Below, one piece after another: positions 17,901-26,364 of a stretch of DNA of 64,000 nt. The DNA is from Moorena producens 3L. Its GTDB lineage: Bacteria > Cyanobacteriota > Cyanobacteriia > Cyanobacteriales > Coleofasciculaceae. Location: NCBI RefSeq assembly GCF_000211815.1, contig NZ_GL890940.1:120540-184539 (forward strand), read 5' to 3'. A program made the translations under genes and the position numbers. Position 1 is the first letter of the stretch. Each line of letters begins with the position of its first letter. Under the pieces are notes generated by a model. It made no database searches, had not been told where the DNA came from, and saw only the letters and a list, made by a program, of their open reading frames with translations.

Positions 17901-19738
17901 CTGACTCCGATGCTGATCCCAATACTGGACAGACAAACGTCTTTAGTGTCAACCAGACTACAGACACCCGTGATTTCGATGCTGGACTAACCTCTGTAGA
18001 CCCAACTACCGCTAGCTTAGGTGATTTCGTTTGGTTGGATACCGATGACAATGGTACTCAAGATGGGGGTGAAGTTGGTGTCAATGGCGTCACTGTTGAA
18101 CTCTATGATACTGGTAACACTCTGATCGACTCGACCCAAACCAGTAATGACTTCAATGATAATCCTGGTTTCTATCGCTTCCGGGACTTGACACCAGGCA
18201 CCTATTATCTAAAGTTCATTGCACCCCCTGGTCATGCTTTCTCTCCCCAAGACCAGGGTGATGACACTCTCGACTCGGATGCTGACGCTACTGGACAAAC
18301 GGCTAACATTACCTTGAATGCTGGAGACAGTAACCAGGATGTAGATGCAGGAATAGTACCTCAGCCGATCTTAGGGGATTTTGTCTGGATTGATAATAAT
18401 GGTGATGGACTCCAAAACATTGGTGAATTGGGTCTCAATGGTGTGACGGTGAACCTTTATAACCCGGGTGCCGATGGTCAACCGGGTGGCGGGGATGATA
18501 GTCTACTCGCCACTACAGTGACTACCAACGATGTGGCTGGCAATCCTGGTTTCTACTCCTTCTCTAGTTTAGCAGCAGGAAACTATTTCTTAGAGTTTAT
18601 TGCCCCATCTGGCTATGAGATTGGTTTCCAAAATGTGGGCAATGATGACACGATTGATTCTGATGCTGACCCAACTACGGGATATACCGAAGTCTTTGCT
18701 CTGGGTGCATCGGAAGACAAACGAGACCTGGATGTGGGGATGATTGCCCTTCCAGTTACATCTACTGGTGAAGTATCGGGTACTCTCTACCAAGACGATA
18801 ATCCCCAAAACGATAGTTTCGACAATGGTGAATCTACTTTACCTGCCAACATTAGGGTAGTACTATACCTTGACGTTAACAGTAATGATGTTATCGATGC
18901 TGGTGATACTGAACAAGCCACTACTGATACTGATAATAGTGGGAATTACAGCTTCACCAGCTTAGAGCCAGGGAAATACATTGTGCAAGTCGATACCAAC
19001 GATACTGAGATACCAGATGAGTTGATGTTAGGAACCTCTAATGATATACCGATTGAGGTGACTACTACTGCTGTGACTGATATTAACTTTGGGTTTGATG
19101 TTGAAAGTCTCCCCAACGTGATACTGGTCAAACGTATTACCGCTATTAAGCGCAAAGACAGTAATGTTTGGGAATCGTTACCTACATCTGGCTCACCTTT
19201 TGTTGATGGTATTGATAGTCCTGGTACTGACAATCATGTTGGAAGCGATCGCGCTCCTGAGGATAATGACCCTAACTGGCCTAATCCCAATGTATATCTG
19301 CGGGGATTAATTAACTCTGGCACAGTCATGCCAGGGGATGAGTTGGAATATACTGTGTACTTCCTCTCCAATGGCAGCAATTACGCTAAGAGCCTGCGTA
19401 TCTGTGACCGAGTTCCGGCAGAAACTACTTTTATTCCGGATGCCTTCAATCAAACTGCTGGTTTCCCAGCTAGTGATGTCGGGATTGCCTTGTTCGAGAC
19501 TACCGATCCTTTACCCACCAGTGGTTCAGCTGAACCGAATATCTATCTAACTAATATCCCCGATAGCGATCGCGGTCGCTATTACTCACCAGGGACCTCA
19601 GTGCCCGCAGGATGTAATGTATCTGTCAACCAAAATGGAGTTGTGGTGGTCGAAGTCGGAGATGTGCCCGAAGCTACTGCACCAGGAGAACCGCCAAATT
19701 CCTATGGGTTTATCCGATTCCGGGGTCGAGTGAAGTAA
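14942..19738 (+). CDS. giant exported DUF11/SdrD-B repeat surface protein
   Basis: 1598 residues. The N-terminal 57 residues carry a long signal sequence ending near ATPVWADA. Residues about 58-890 are DUF11/isopeptide-like modules (for example DVVITDQLPPQIDWSS, VVVQDTLPVGSSF, ILVVDMLPAIGD). Four SdrD B-like calcium-binding modules follow at about 893-1015, 1020-1135, 1140-1270 and 1275-1385, each opening GD-x-VW-D-x-NG-x-QD. A final DUF11-like block ends at the C-terminus (YGFIRFRGRVK). No LPXTG, PEP-CTERM or membrane tail is visible, so it is probably secreted or held on the outer surface. A role in adhesion or sheath structure is inference. Confidence 0.85.
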   Translation: MKSLLNYLQAIAANVGSESLPYPLGKIFPSQFPRHTLIGSVMLVSAIAGYATPVWADAQLQLVKVANDADGQIVTEVPSGQEFIYTIRVSCSGDEDCQDVVITDQLPPQIDWSSNNVSILPGRPATVNYDEDTGLATVEYNSPIPAGSPVNLEIRVQFPPGTTVDNTPAINQAQGTSANAGNATSNALTVTSDVDSNAALNKWTLEKNRVIPSNGDPALDSPVTYELELCHAQNLESGINLQNVVVQDTLPVGSSFVSATDGGTHNSGVVTWNVGNLSIQSGRNCFNAQVSVEYPSATFNTTGANSTVINPATATGELIDGTELNLNGEAEHGFTDANYQGTLNSKSFSGQVAIGNEFEFRLDPRNTGNVPMTTLTVTDDLDQVNDDGINLLDQVRVTKISTGRYNNYTGDVIVRYKTNLNPLTAGTSHPQNTTLTIGTDITLGAGEYITGVEFEYTNVPVGFQATASSNRPKLFVEVQPDRSMGETIKNCAQLTWKPNSPTDPLEKCQQTEISALQAIVNPNKRDETQSGPYAPGDTIEFRLQFRNESSATADYVNPIIADLLPAGLDYGGAWRFDSVGSSTVPDNAEINFEAIPNYNGTGRTLLRWQITGTQIPENKWLRIYVDTVVEQGVSTGSLTNELFIMSNDSVFDCNSSNRRSQDTVDVDGDGITDETICRRTANVEVAAIATLDSQKVVQGEVDTSFSTSGTTVPGGQVDYQLTITNQGTVPMTNILVVDMLPAIGDTQVLNTSSARGSQWRPNLAGPVTVAIPGVTVEYTTNSNPCRPNPSDGQDLNWPSGCVDDWSTTFPSDPSAVTALRFNLGNLVLDPLESVMLNWPMRAPAGAPTNGEIAWNSFAFVSTRTDQSGAAATLLPAEPPKVGIQIQPPTPAIIGDLVWDDQNGNGIQDNSEPGINGVLVELWQDGGDGQPGTSDDSFYGFTLTAPDGTGNDGAYLFSEVPAGDYFVKFIPPDNLNLSPQDQGGDETADSDADPNTGQTNVFSVNQTTDTRDFDAGLTSVDPTTASLGDFVWLDTDDNGTQDGGEVGVNGVTVELYDTGNTLIDSTQTSNDFNDNPGFYRFRDLTPGTYYLKFIAPPGHAFSPQDQGDDTLDSDADATGQTANITLNAGDSNQDVDAGIVPQPILGDFVWIDNNGDGLQNIGELGLNGVTVNLYNPGADGQPGGGDDSLLATTVTTNDVAGNPGFYSFSSLAAGNYFLEFIAPSGYEIGFQNVGNDDTIDSDADPTTGYTEVFALGASEDKRDLDVGMIALPVTSTGEVSGTLYQDDNPQNDSFDNGESTLPANIRVVLYLDVNSNDVIDAGDTEQATTDTDNSGNYSFTSLEPGKYIVQVDTNDTEIPDELMLGTSNDIPIEVTTTAVTDINFGFDVESLPNVILVKRITAIKRKDSNVWESLPTSGSPFVDGIDSPGTDNHVGSDRAPEDNDPNWPNPNVYLRGLINSGTVMPGDELEYTVYFLSNGSNYAKSLRICDRVPAETTFIPDAFNQTAGFPASDVGIALFETTDPLPTSGSAEPNIYLTNIPDSDRGRYYSPGTSVPAGCNVSVNQNGVVVVEVGDVPEATAPGEPPNSYGFIRFRGRVK

Positions 19739-19810
19739 ACTGTTACCCCGTCAGTTCTCTGGAATTCGCTAACTTATGATAATAAGAGCAGGCTCCGAGA
19801 GGAACTAATT

Positions 19811-20965
19811 ATGATAGCTAGCACAGCTACTTACCAAGTTACCTGGGAAAAGTTACCAAAAAATTTGGGTAATCGCGCCCCGTCCTTATAGGACGGTTTT
19901 TTTTGAAATTAAGACTTGACGGTTTTCTAACATCGTGTTATTATAGATGCCTAACGAAAAAAAATTAATGGTCTAGATAAACATGATCTTAAAATAAGTA
20001 GATGATGTAAAAAATAAGCTAAGAGATAAGCTTATTGCATAATCAAATCTAACGATTTGGATATCTACGAAAACCCTATGATCAAGAAAAAGTTTATCTA
20101 ACTTGTTAACTAGATTAGGTACGGTGGGGCACACCGAAACCTGGGTCATAGACCAAGTACGCTTGTGAAGAGGAGACCTCTATTTTTTCTGGCTCCGGCC
20201 TGGTTAAACAAGTCACCCCGTGGAAGCAAGAATCCCCGTCCTTCCAGGGCGGGGAGTGTCAACTGATGATTTCCTTCTTGACGACGAACCAGTGGATGAT
20301 ATCAATCAACCTCCCTGGCTGCTGCTCTGACACAAAGTTTGGAAATTGCTGGCAAACTACCAGCTAATGCCCTGACTACTACCAATTATGGCATCTGTGC
20401 CACTTTGAATCGCAAAATCGTGGTAAAAGCCCCAGATTGGGGATATGTGCCATCAATTCGGGTGTCAAGAGAAGAACTTAAACGTAATTATACCCCAAGA
20501 CTTCAAGGGGATATTCCTGCTATTGTCATGGAATTTCTCTGTGATACTGAAGCTGGGGAGTATTCCAACAAGCCAACCTATCCTCCGGGCAAGTGGTTTT
20601 ACTATGAGCAAGTGTTACAGGTTCCCAACTATGTAATTTTTGAGCCAGACACTGGAGTAATAGAAGCCTATCGGTTAGATGATTCAGGACGTTATCAACT
20701 CGAACCACCCGATGCCAATAACCGTTACTGGATTGATCAAATGAGCTTATTTCTGGGTATCTGGCAAGGAACTAGGGAAAACCGAACTGGTTACTGGTTA
20801 CGTTGGTGGGATCAGCAAGGAGAACTGTTGCTGTGGGGTTCAGAGTTGGTCATCCAGGAACAGCAACGAGCTGAACAGGAACGGCAACGAGCTGAACAGG
20901 AACGGCAACGAGCTGAGCAATTGGCAGCGCAGCTAAGAGCAGCAGGCATCGAGCCAGAGGGATAA
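19811..20965 (+). pseudogene. Uma2 family endonuclease, split by an insertion and a frameshift
   Basis: The first exon-like piece at 19811 reads MIASTATYQVTWEKLP. It is interrupted by a 406-bp IS200/IS605-like element and resumes after 20262 as DDFLLDDEPVDDINQPP. One base then appears to be missing in the C run near 20313, and the frame continues as SLAAALTQSLEIAGKLPAN to the stop at 20965. The remaining domain has Uma2 features (IPAIVMEFL, YYEQVLQVPNYVIFEP) and a tail of RAEQERQ repeats ending LRAAGIEPEG. The part from 20339 could still be translated from a TTG, but the gene is most likely dead. Confidence 0.75.
19857..20262 (+). mobile_element. IS200/IS605-type remnant with omega-RNA-like right end, no tnpA or tnpB
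   Basis: Inserted just after TTAC (19853-19856), a known IS200/IS605 target type. The left end has the hairpin CCGTCCTTATAGGACGG. The right end has CCCCGTCCTTCCAGGGCGGGG, then AGTGTCAA. The stretch 20120-20250 (GGTGGGGCACACCGAAACC, GGGTCATAGACC, GAGGAGACCTC) has the look of a TnpB guide-RNA scaffold. No transposase frame is present, so it is non-autonomous. Exact ends are uncertain by a few bases because flanking CAA is shared. Confidence 0.65.
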
Positions 20966-20989
20966 TTCCTCAACTGGAATATCATATCG

Positions 20990-21250
20990 ATTCCGGTAGG
21001 ATTGCTCTTTTCAAGCTTGGGTAATTGGTAATTGGTCATTGATCATTGGTAAGCTATCAGCTATCAGCTTATGCGCTACGCGCACGCTACGCGAACAGCT
21101 TTCAGCTTATGCGCCTTTGCCAAAGGCCACGCTATGGGAATGGCTGATGGCACCTCAAGCAGCGTGAGCTTTTAGCTCACGGCTGACGGCACCTCAAGCA
21201 GCGTGCGCGTAGCGCATATGCTTACGATCATTGATATTTGATCTCTTACT
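20990..21250. repeat. interspersed repeat cluster (ATTGGTCATTG, GCTATCAGCT, GCTACGCG units)
   Basis: The whole gap between the two Uma2 genes is short repeats: TAATTGGTAATTGGTCATTG, AAGCTATCAGCTATCAGC, ATGCGCTACGCGCACGCTAC and two copies of CACCTCAAGCAGCGTG. I see no gene in it. Confidence 0.65.
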
Positions 21251-21284
21251 CAGTTCAATGGAAAAAAGAAACGCCAACCAAAAA

Positions 21285-21854
21285 TTATTTAACACTTAAC
21301 CAACTAAACATTTCGGCAACAGATAATTTCCAATCTTTAATACTATCTAACACAGGTAAAATTTCTTGATCTGATTTTATTTCTGGCAATTGATTCGGTT
21401 GAAATATCATCACTGATTCATCTTCAGGATCAATTAACCAGCCTAACTCTGTTCTCTGGTTCAGACAAAACAGAATTTTTTTGATAACTTTATTCGCAGA
21501 TTGTTCAGGAGAAAGAATTTCGATTACCCAATCAGGATAAAGCTCAAATTTATTGGCTATTCTTCCTTTTTCTGTTTTCGGAATACGATTCCAACTAAAT
21601 ACTGTAATATCTGGAACAATAGAACGTCCCCCAAAAGTACATCTTAATTCAGTAAAAGCATGAGCAATTTTTTTCGGTAAAATAAGTTCATTAATCGCTG
21701 TAGCAAGACGAGTTTGTAAGGTACTATGTTCTCCTTGAGGAATAGGTTTTTGTTTAATTTGTCCATTGACATATTCAGTAGCAGGTTTGGTTTCAGGAAG
21801 TTCTAAAAATTCCGCCAGGGTTAACGTTTGTCTAATTTGATTTACAGCAACCAT
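21285..21854 (-). CDS. Uma2 family endonuclease (DUF820)
   Basis: 189 residues, PD-(D/E)XK-like nuclease family greatly expanded in cyanobacteria, biological target unknown. Visible are the N-terminal TLAEFLELPETKPATEYVNG, the conserved FGGRSIVPDITVF (about 90-102) that supplies an active-site Asp, the VIEILSPEQSANKV block with the Glu and a Lys a few residues on, and the following LGWLIDPEDESVMIF. All key residues appear intact, unlike the neighbouring split copy. ATG at 21854 agrees with homologous starts. Confidence 0.85.
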   Translation of the reverse strand: MVAVNQIRQTLTLAEFLELPETKPATEYVNGQIKQKPIPQGEHSTLQTRLATAINELILPKKIAHAFTELRCTFGGRSIVPDITVFSWNRIPKTEKGRIANKFELYPDWVIEILSPEQSANKVIKKILFCLNQRTELGWLIDPEDESVMIFQPNQLPEIKSDQEILPVLDSIKDWKLSVAEMFSWLSVK

Positions 21855-22032
21855 TGATGACCTCCTGTTTCTTAGATTTTAACTGTTGCTGGATTCAGTT
21901 CCAGTCATGCTCACCAAAAAAGCGATGCTCGGTACGAGCCGCTACGCGAACGCATTCTCCAAAACGCGATGCTCGGTACGAGCCGCTACGCGAACGCATC
22001 TTTCATTCACTACAACCATCGCACTACAAAAG

Positions 22033-22305
22033 CTATATTTGCTTTAAGATATCATCGTACTTGCTGTTTGGGCCTATCCAGAACCATAGAACTCCCTCTG
22101 GTTCATCAGAACCTAAAGCTCTATAATTTCTACCTACTCTTACCGACCACAAACTTTTGATCTTTTTAAATTTCAAAGATGGATGTTTGGGTTCTTGCTT
22201 AAGCAACTCATAGTTTTTATCTGCTAATTCTTGAATTTCCTGTGGCAACTGACGGTAGTATTACCAAAACTGTGAAGTAGTGAAATGCTTTAAATTTCCT
22301 GGCAC
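22033..22305 (-). pseudogene. RelE/ParE-like toxin with an in-frame stop at codon 15
   Basis: A GTG at 22305, overlapping the antitoxin end, opens VPGNLKHFTTSQFW, then TAA (22263-22261), then YYRQLPQEIQELADKNYELL through to VRVGRNYRALG and a stop at 22033. The downstream part has the RelE-superfamily look (helix pair, then SVRVGRNYRALG strand). A TTG after the stop could start a 71-residue product, but it would lack the first strand. I judge the toxin inactivated by a single nonsense change, probably CAA or CAG to TAA. Confidence 0.6.
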
Positions 22306-22487
22306 TTCCCCTCTCTGAATTCTTGCCTTGCTTGTTTAATTAGATGATCTAGCTTGCCAGATTCAAAGTCTTCCTCAATTTGCTTATCCCATAGAGATTC
22401 ATAGAATTCATCAAGCCATTGAACCAGATCTGTTAACTCTCCCGTAGAGAGTTTCATTACTGCTTCTTTGATTTCGGCAACACTCAT
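22290..22487 (-). CDS. small antitoxin-like protein of a type II pair
   Basis: 65 residues: MSVAEIKEAVMKLSTGELTD, then a Trp-rich helix QWLDEFYESLWDKQIEEDFE and a Lys/Arg-rich tail. Such proteins commonly precede RelE/ParE-like toxin genes in cyanobacteria and are thought to bind and neutralise the toxin. The toxin frame starts inside its last codons (16-bp overlap), which supports co-translation. The frame is intact although its partner is broken. Confidence 0.65.
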   Translation of the reverse strand: MSVAEIKEAVMKLSTGELTDLVQWLDEFYESLWDKQIEEDFESGKLDHLIKQARQEFREGKCQEI

Positions 22488-22564
22488 AAAATGCCATCGC
22501 CTTTATCTACTGCATCTATAATTATAATAGTGAGATCCCATAACGCCAAATTGGGTAAGGGATG

Positions 22565-22709
22565 CAGGGTAAACGCAATAATCAATAATGCGGCATTCTT
22601 CTTAACACTATTAATATAAATTGCAATAGCGCTAATAATCAAGGCTTAATATTATCATAATCCTTGCCCTATATTACATTTTGGCTCAATTTTCATGGCG
22701 CTTACCCTG
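22565..22709. mobile_element. MITE-like element with CAGGGTAAACGC-type ends, copy 1
   Basis: CAGGGTAAACGC at the left is answered by GGCGCTTACCCTG at the right, with an AT-rich interior and no open frame. The ends match those of the larger element at 26851-27179. Confidence 0.5.
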
Positions 22710-22833
22710 ATAACTATAGCAGTCATAAATGACAATAATTACCTAAGTACAAATAATTTTACATTCACTACTAACGACACACCCTAGCTTTGAACGACAA
22801 CCAAAGTTCTAGTCACCATTAGCAACTTCATGA

Positions 22834-23166
22834 TTATGGGGTCCAAACAGTTTGATCCCCTTGCCCCCAAAAGCCATCATATTTGGTAACACAAACATCA
22901 CCTAAAACCTTAGTCTGACAGGCTAAGCGGCGATTTGCTGTCGGAGAATGGGGCGGAAGCGATCGCCTAGCTTTATCTTTCCAATTTGGCTCGGATACTT
23001 CCCCGTCTAGCTCAACCGCACAGGTACCACAGCTGCCTAATCCTCTACAGTTAATTACTTTAGCGTTGCCGTTGTATAGGGCAACCCCATGCTCTAGTAA
23101 GACCTTGCGCAGATTACTGCCCTGGTCAGATTCAAAGCTTTTTCCTTGTGCTGTTACTTTAGGCAT
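22834..23166 (-). CDS. [2Fe-2S] ferredoxin
   Basis: 110-residue soluble electron carrier of the plant/adrenodoxin-like fold. Cluster ligands are visible in NCRGLGSCGTCAVEL (three Cys, about residues 39-53) with the fourth in RRLACQTKV (about 85). The start PKVTAQGKSFESDQGSNLRKVLLEHGV is typical of the FdxH-like/Fdx5-type group of cyanobacteria rather than photosynthetic PetF. It stands alone. Redox partner unknown. Confidence 0.85.
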   Translation of the reverse strand: MPKVTAQGKSFESDQGSNLRKVLLEHGVALYNGNAKVINCRGLGSCGTCAVELDGEVSEPNWKDKARRSLPPHSPTANRRLACQTKVLGDVCVTKYDGFWGQGDQTVWTP

Positions 23167-23348
23167 TATTCAAGATTACTCCTTATCTGTAGCTTATTTT
23201 TTAATACAATTGGATGCAGCTATGTTTAATGTTGTTAACAGAGCCAATCTGGCAATACACCAAGGTGGTCTTATTGTTTGATGGTTCTAGATAAGCTGCG
23301 TTTATAAATATCTAGATTTTAGATAGTTTGGTCGAGTCCTCTGTCTTG

Positions 23349-23445
23349 ATGCAGTCGCTCATGGGGGAAACCCCCAAGACCGTAATGGTGCGTTTTCCGT
23401 CGGCGAATTAAATTCGCCACGGGTCGCACCTCTGCATCGCTTGAT
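23349..23445. repeat. GATGCA...TGCATC repeat with a nested GGTGCG...CGCACC palindrome
   Basis: GATGCAGTCGCTCATGGGGG runs to CTGCATCGC and encloses a GGTGCG...GGGTCGCACC unit at 23387-23430. It is an example of one repeat family inserted into another, in the 450-bp gap before cimA. Confidence 0.6.
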
Positions 23446-23619
23446 ACCCTTGATCTATCAAGGGTTAAGAGTACGGTAACCTTCCTACACTGCTAAGCGC
23501 GGGTAAATGTCGGAAGGTTATCTGCGTGCCTTGCCTTTGACTAAGCTTTAGTCCATCAAAGCTTACCCTTAACTACAATTTACATTTCTTTACGATCAAC
23601 TCAACTATTCTAACTGCCC

Positions 23620-25659
23620 ATGAGTTCAACAGCTTCTCACCCGATCTGGATTTACGATACAACGCTGCGGGATGGTGCCCAGCGTGAGGGAATCTCATTG
23701 TCTCTAGAAGATAAGTTACGCATTGCTCGGCAACTGGATGAGTTAGGTATTCCCTTCATTGAAGGAGGATGGCCAGGGGCAAATCCGAAAGATGTGCAAT
23801 TTTTCTGGAAGCTCAAAGAAGAACCTCTCAAACAAGCAGAAGTAGTAGCCTTTTGCTCAACTCGACGCCCAAACATGATTGCTGCAGAAGACCGGATGCT
23901 GCAAGCTATTTTAGCTGCAGGAACGCGCTGGGTGACTATTTTTGGTAAATCCTGGGATCTTCATGTCACCGAAGGGCTGAAAACTAGCCTAGAGGAAAAC
24001 CTAGCCATGATTCGGGATACCATAGAATACCTCCGTAGTCAAGGGCGTCGGGTGATTTACGATGCAGAACACTGGTTTGATGGCTATAAAGCCAATCGAG
24101 AGTATGCCCTCAAAACCCTGAGAGCTGCTAGAGATGCGGGTGCAGAATGGCTAGTACTGTGTGACACCAACGGTGGCACCCTACCCGAGGAAATTGCTCA
24201 GATTGTTAGAGATGTAGCTAAAGAGTTGAAAGTTGGAAGGTTGAATGTTGAAAATGAGTTGAACGTTGGAAGGTTGAATGTTGACAATGAGTTGAAGGTT
24301 GGAAGGTTGAATGTTGACAATGAGTTGAAGGTTGGAAGGTTGAATGTTGACAATGAGTTGAAGGTTGGAAGGTTGAATGTTGAAGGTTCTAACCTACCCT
24401 GCGGGAACGCCAAAGGCGAACAACCTGCTAACCTGCAACCTGCAACCGAAACTAACCTACCCTACGGGAACGCCAAAGGCGAACAACCTGCTAACCTTCA
24501 ACCTGCGAACCTTCAACCTGGAACCGAAACTAACCTACCCTACGGGAACGCCAAAGGCGAACAACCTGCTAACCTTCAACCGGCTAACCTTCAACCGGCT
24601 AACCTTCAACCGGCTAACCTTCAACCGCCTAACCTCCAACCCATGTTAGGAATCCATACCCATAATGATTCAGATACAGCGGTTGCTAATGCCTTAGCTG
24701 CGGTATCTGAGGGAGCCTGTATGGTTCAGGGAACGATTAATGGTTATGGTGAACGTTGTGGTAATGCCAATCTCTGTTCTGTGATTCCTAACTTACAGTT
24801 GAAGCTAGGGTTACGCTGTATTGAAGATAACCAGCTGGCCAGACTGACCCAAGCTAGTCGTTTAATTAGCGAGATTGTCAATCTTGCTCCCAATGACCAT
24901 GCTGCCTTTGTGGGTCGTTCAGCCTTTGCTCACAAAGGTGGCATCCATGTGTCAGCGGTGGCAAAGAATCCTCTGACCTATGAACATATTCAGCCAGAAC
25001 AGATTGGTAACCAGCGTCGGATCGTAATTTCTGACCAGTCGGGATTGAGCAATGTATTAGCAAAAGCCCGTAGTTTCGGTCATGACCTGGATAAAAAAGA
25101 CCCCGCCTGTCGCGAAATCCTGGAACGGCTCAAAGATCTGGAAAATGAAGGGTATCAATTTGAAGCAGCGGAAGCCAGTTTTGATTTGTTGATGCGAGAT
25201 GCTTTGGGATATCGAGAACATCCCTTTGAACTCAAAGGCTGTCAGATACATTGCGATATGCTACAAGGGGTCAGTAAACCCTACAGTAATTCTGTGGCAA
25301 CCATTAAAGTATCTGTTAACAACCAGGATATTTTGGAAGTAGCAGAAGGCAATGGACCAGTGTCAGCCCTTGATGCCGCCTTGCGCAAAGCCTTGGTGAA
25401 GTTTTACCCAGAGATTGCTGATTTCCATCTAACTGACTACAAAGTGCGGATTCTCGATGGTGCTGCTGGCACATCGGCTAAGACACGAGTGCTAGTGGAA
25501 TCGAGCAATGGAGAACAGCGCTGGACAACTGTGGGGGTTTCCAGTAATATTCTCGAAGCGTCCTATGAAGCTGTGGTGGAAGGCATTGAGTATGGTTTGC
25601 TGTTGGAATCTTCAGCAAAAACACCATTGAGCCATTCCCCAGCCCTGAAAGAGCGGTAA
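23620..25659 (+). CDS. cimA: citramalate synthase with a repeat-derived internal insertion
   Basis: Condenses pyruvate and acetyl-CoA to (R)-citramalate, the entry to the threonine-independent isoleucine route. The N-terminal barrel starts IYDTTLRDGAQREGISLS, with IEGGWPGANPKD, AEHWFDGY and LCDTNGG. After the insertion the barrel resumes with the metal-binding GIHTHNDSDTAVAN, then INGYGERCGNANL and GGIHVSAV. The C-terminal LeuA allosteric domain (SVATIKVSVN...EGNGPVSALDAAL) is complete. The protein is 679 residues; about 139 of these (203-341) come from tandem DNA repeats and remain in frame. Removing them leaves about 540, normal for CimA. Whether the enzyme is active is untested, but all recognisable catalytic motifs are kept. 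Confidence 0.9.
   Translation: MSSTASHPIWIYDTTLRDGAQREGISLSLEDKLRIARQLDELGIPFIEGGWPGANPKDVQFFWKLKEEPLKQAEVVAFCSTRRPNMIAAEDRMLQAILAAGTRWVTIFGKSWDLHVTEGLKTSLEENLAMIRDTIEYLRSQGRRVIYDAEHWFDGYKANREYALKTLRAARDAGAEWLVLCDTNGGTLPEEIAQIVRDVAKELKVGRLNVENELNVGRLNVDNELKVGRLNVDNELKVGRLNVDNELKVGRLNVEGSNLPCGNAKGEQPANLQPATETNLPYGNAKGEQPANLQPANLQPGTETNLPYGNAKGEQPANLQPANLQPANLQPANLQPPNLQPMLGIHTHNDSDTAVANALAAVSEGACMVQGTINGYGERCGNANLCSVIPNLQLKLGLRCIEDNQLARLTQASRLISEIVNLAPNDHAAFVGRSAFAHKGGIHVSAVAKNPLTYEHIQPEQIGNQRRIVISDQSGLSNVLAKARSFGHDLDKKDPACREILERLKDLENEGYQFEAAEASFDLLMRDALGYREHPFELKGCQIHCDMLQGVSKPYSNSVATIKVSVNNQDILEVAEGNGPVSALDAALRKALVKFYPEIADFHLTDYKVRILDGAAGTSAKTRVLVESSNGEQRWTTVGVSSNILEASYEAVVEGIEYGLLLESSAKTPLSHSPALKER
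24226..24642 (+). repeat. in-frame tandem repeat array inside cimA
   Basis: About four 33-bp units (encoding LKVGRLNVDNE) are followed by three units with CTACGGGAACGCCAAAGGCG (encoding TNLPYGNAKGEQPA) and several 15-bp GCTAACCTTCAACCG units (encoding ANLQP). They are the same words as the intergenic block at 9655-10060. All unit lengths are multiples of three here. Confidence 0.85.
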
Positions 25660-25699
25660 TTAGAGCGCTAATTAGTAATTAGTATTTGCTATTTGCTCA

Positions 25700-26272
25700 C
25701 TAGCGTGCTACCCAAAGTAGACTATCTAGCTTAGCCTTGGTCAGAACCTCAAGGGGAGGCAACTTATCATAAGGTCCTTCCCAGTTAAGGGGTTGATAGA
25801 CGTATATGATCGAGGCATTTTCCTCAAACCAACAAATAACTTGCCCAGTGGACCCTTCCTCACCTGGGAAGCAGTCTAGTTTCTCGTGTCCAGGAGTGTC
25901 TGAGTAGGCTATTCCTACTTTCACATCCTTTGGACCAGGGATGCGATCGCTTAGCACTTCAATCCTGCCGATTTTCTGCTGGGAGGAGTCGGCATCGATT
26001 TCCACTACCGGGCTATCTTGCCAGTAGGCTCTGAAAATATCGTAAGTTTCCCCTTCAGCAGAGGTGGTTTCTTTTTTTACGGTATAAGTGGGCAAAGCAC
26101 TCTTGATGGTATCAGCATCAAAATTGCTAGTTTTGTTGAGTTTACCCAAACCTTCTGGAGTCAGCCTGAGACTGGACTTAGTTTCAGGGGGGGAAGGTTC
26201 CTTGGCGCAAGCGCCCAGGATACTCGTGAGTAGGACTATGCTGGTTAGGGTAAACAGTGTTTTTCTATACAA
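25700..26272 (-). CDS. lipoprotein, possibly DUF1131-like
   Basis: 190 residues. An N-terminal signal ends in the lipobox SILGAC (Cys at about residue 22), so it is probably lipidated and faces the periplasm. The mature part begins AKEPSPPETKSSLRLTPEGL and holds QKIGRIEVLSDRIPGP and a Cys pair in LDCFPGEEGSTGQVICWF. The layout (L-x-LTPEGLG...I..LP...V) reminds me of DUF1131 lipoproteins, but I cannot confirm this. Convergent with cimA, 40 bp apart. Confidence 0.65.
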   Translation of the reverse strand: MYRKTLFTLTSIVLLTSILGACAKEPSPPETKSSLRLTPEGLGKLNKTSNFDADTIKSALPTYTVKKETTSAEGETYDIFRAYWQDSPVVEIDADSSQQKIGRIEVLSDRIPGPKDVKVGIAYSDTPGHEKLDCFPGEEGSTGQVICWFEENASIIYVYQPLNWEGPYDKLPPLEVLTKAKLDSLLWVAR

Positions 26273-26364
26273 TCTTGTTACAGAGTTTATCTTAACTACT
26301 AATTAGATTAGCAAGAAGGTTAAACTTAAATAATAATACTTGTTCTACTTAGCCCAAGACACTA

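Noticed and set aside
24198..24649. Open frames on both strands within the cimA insertion
   Set aside because: They are products of tandem repeats with unit lengths divisible by three; the cimA frame is the one continuous with conserved sequence.
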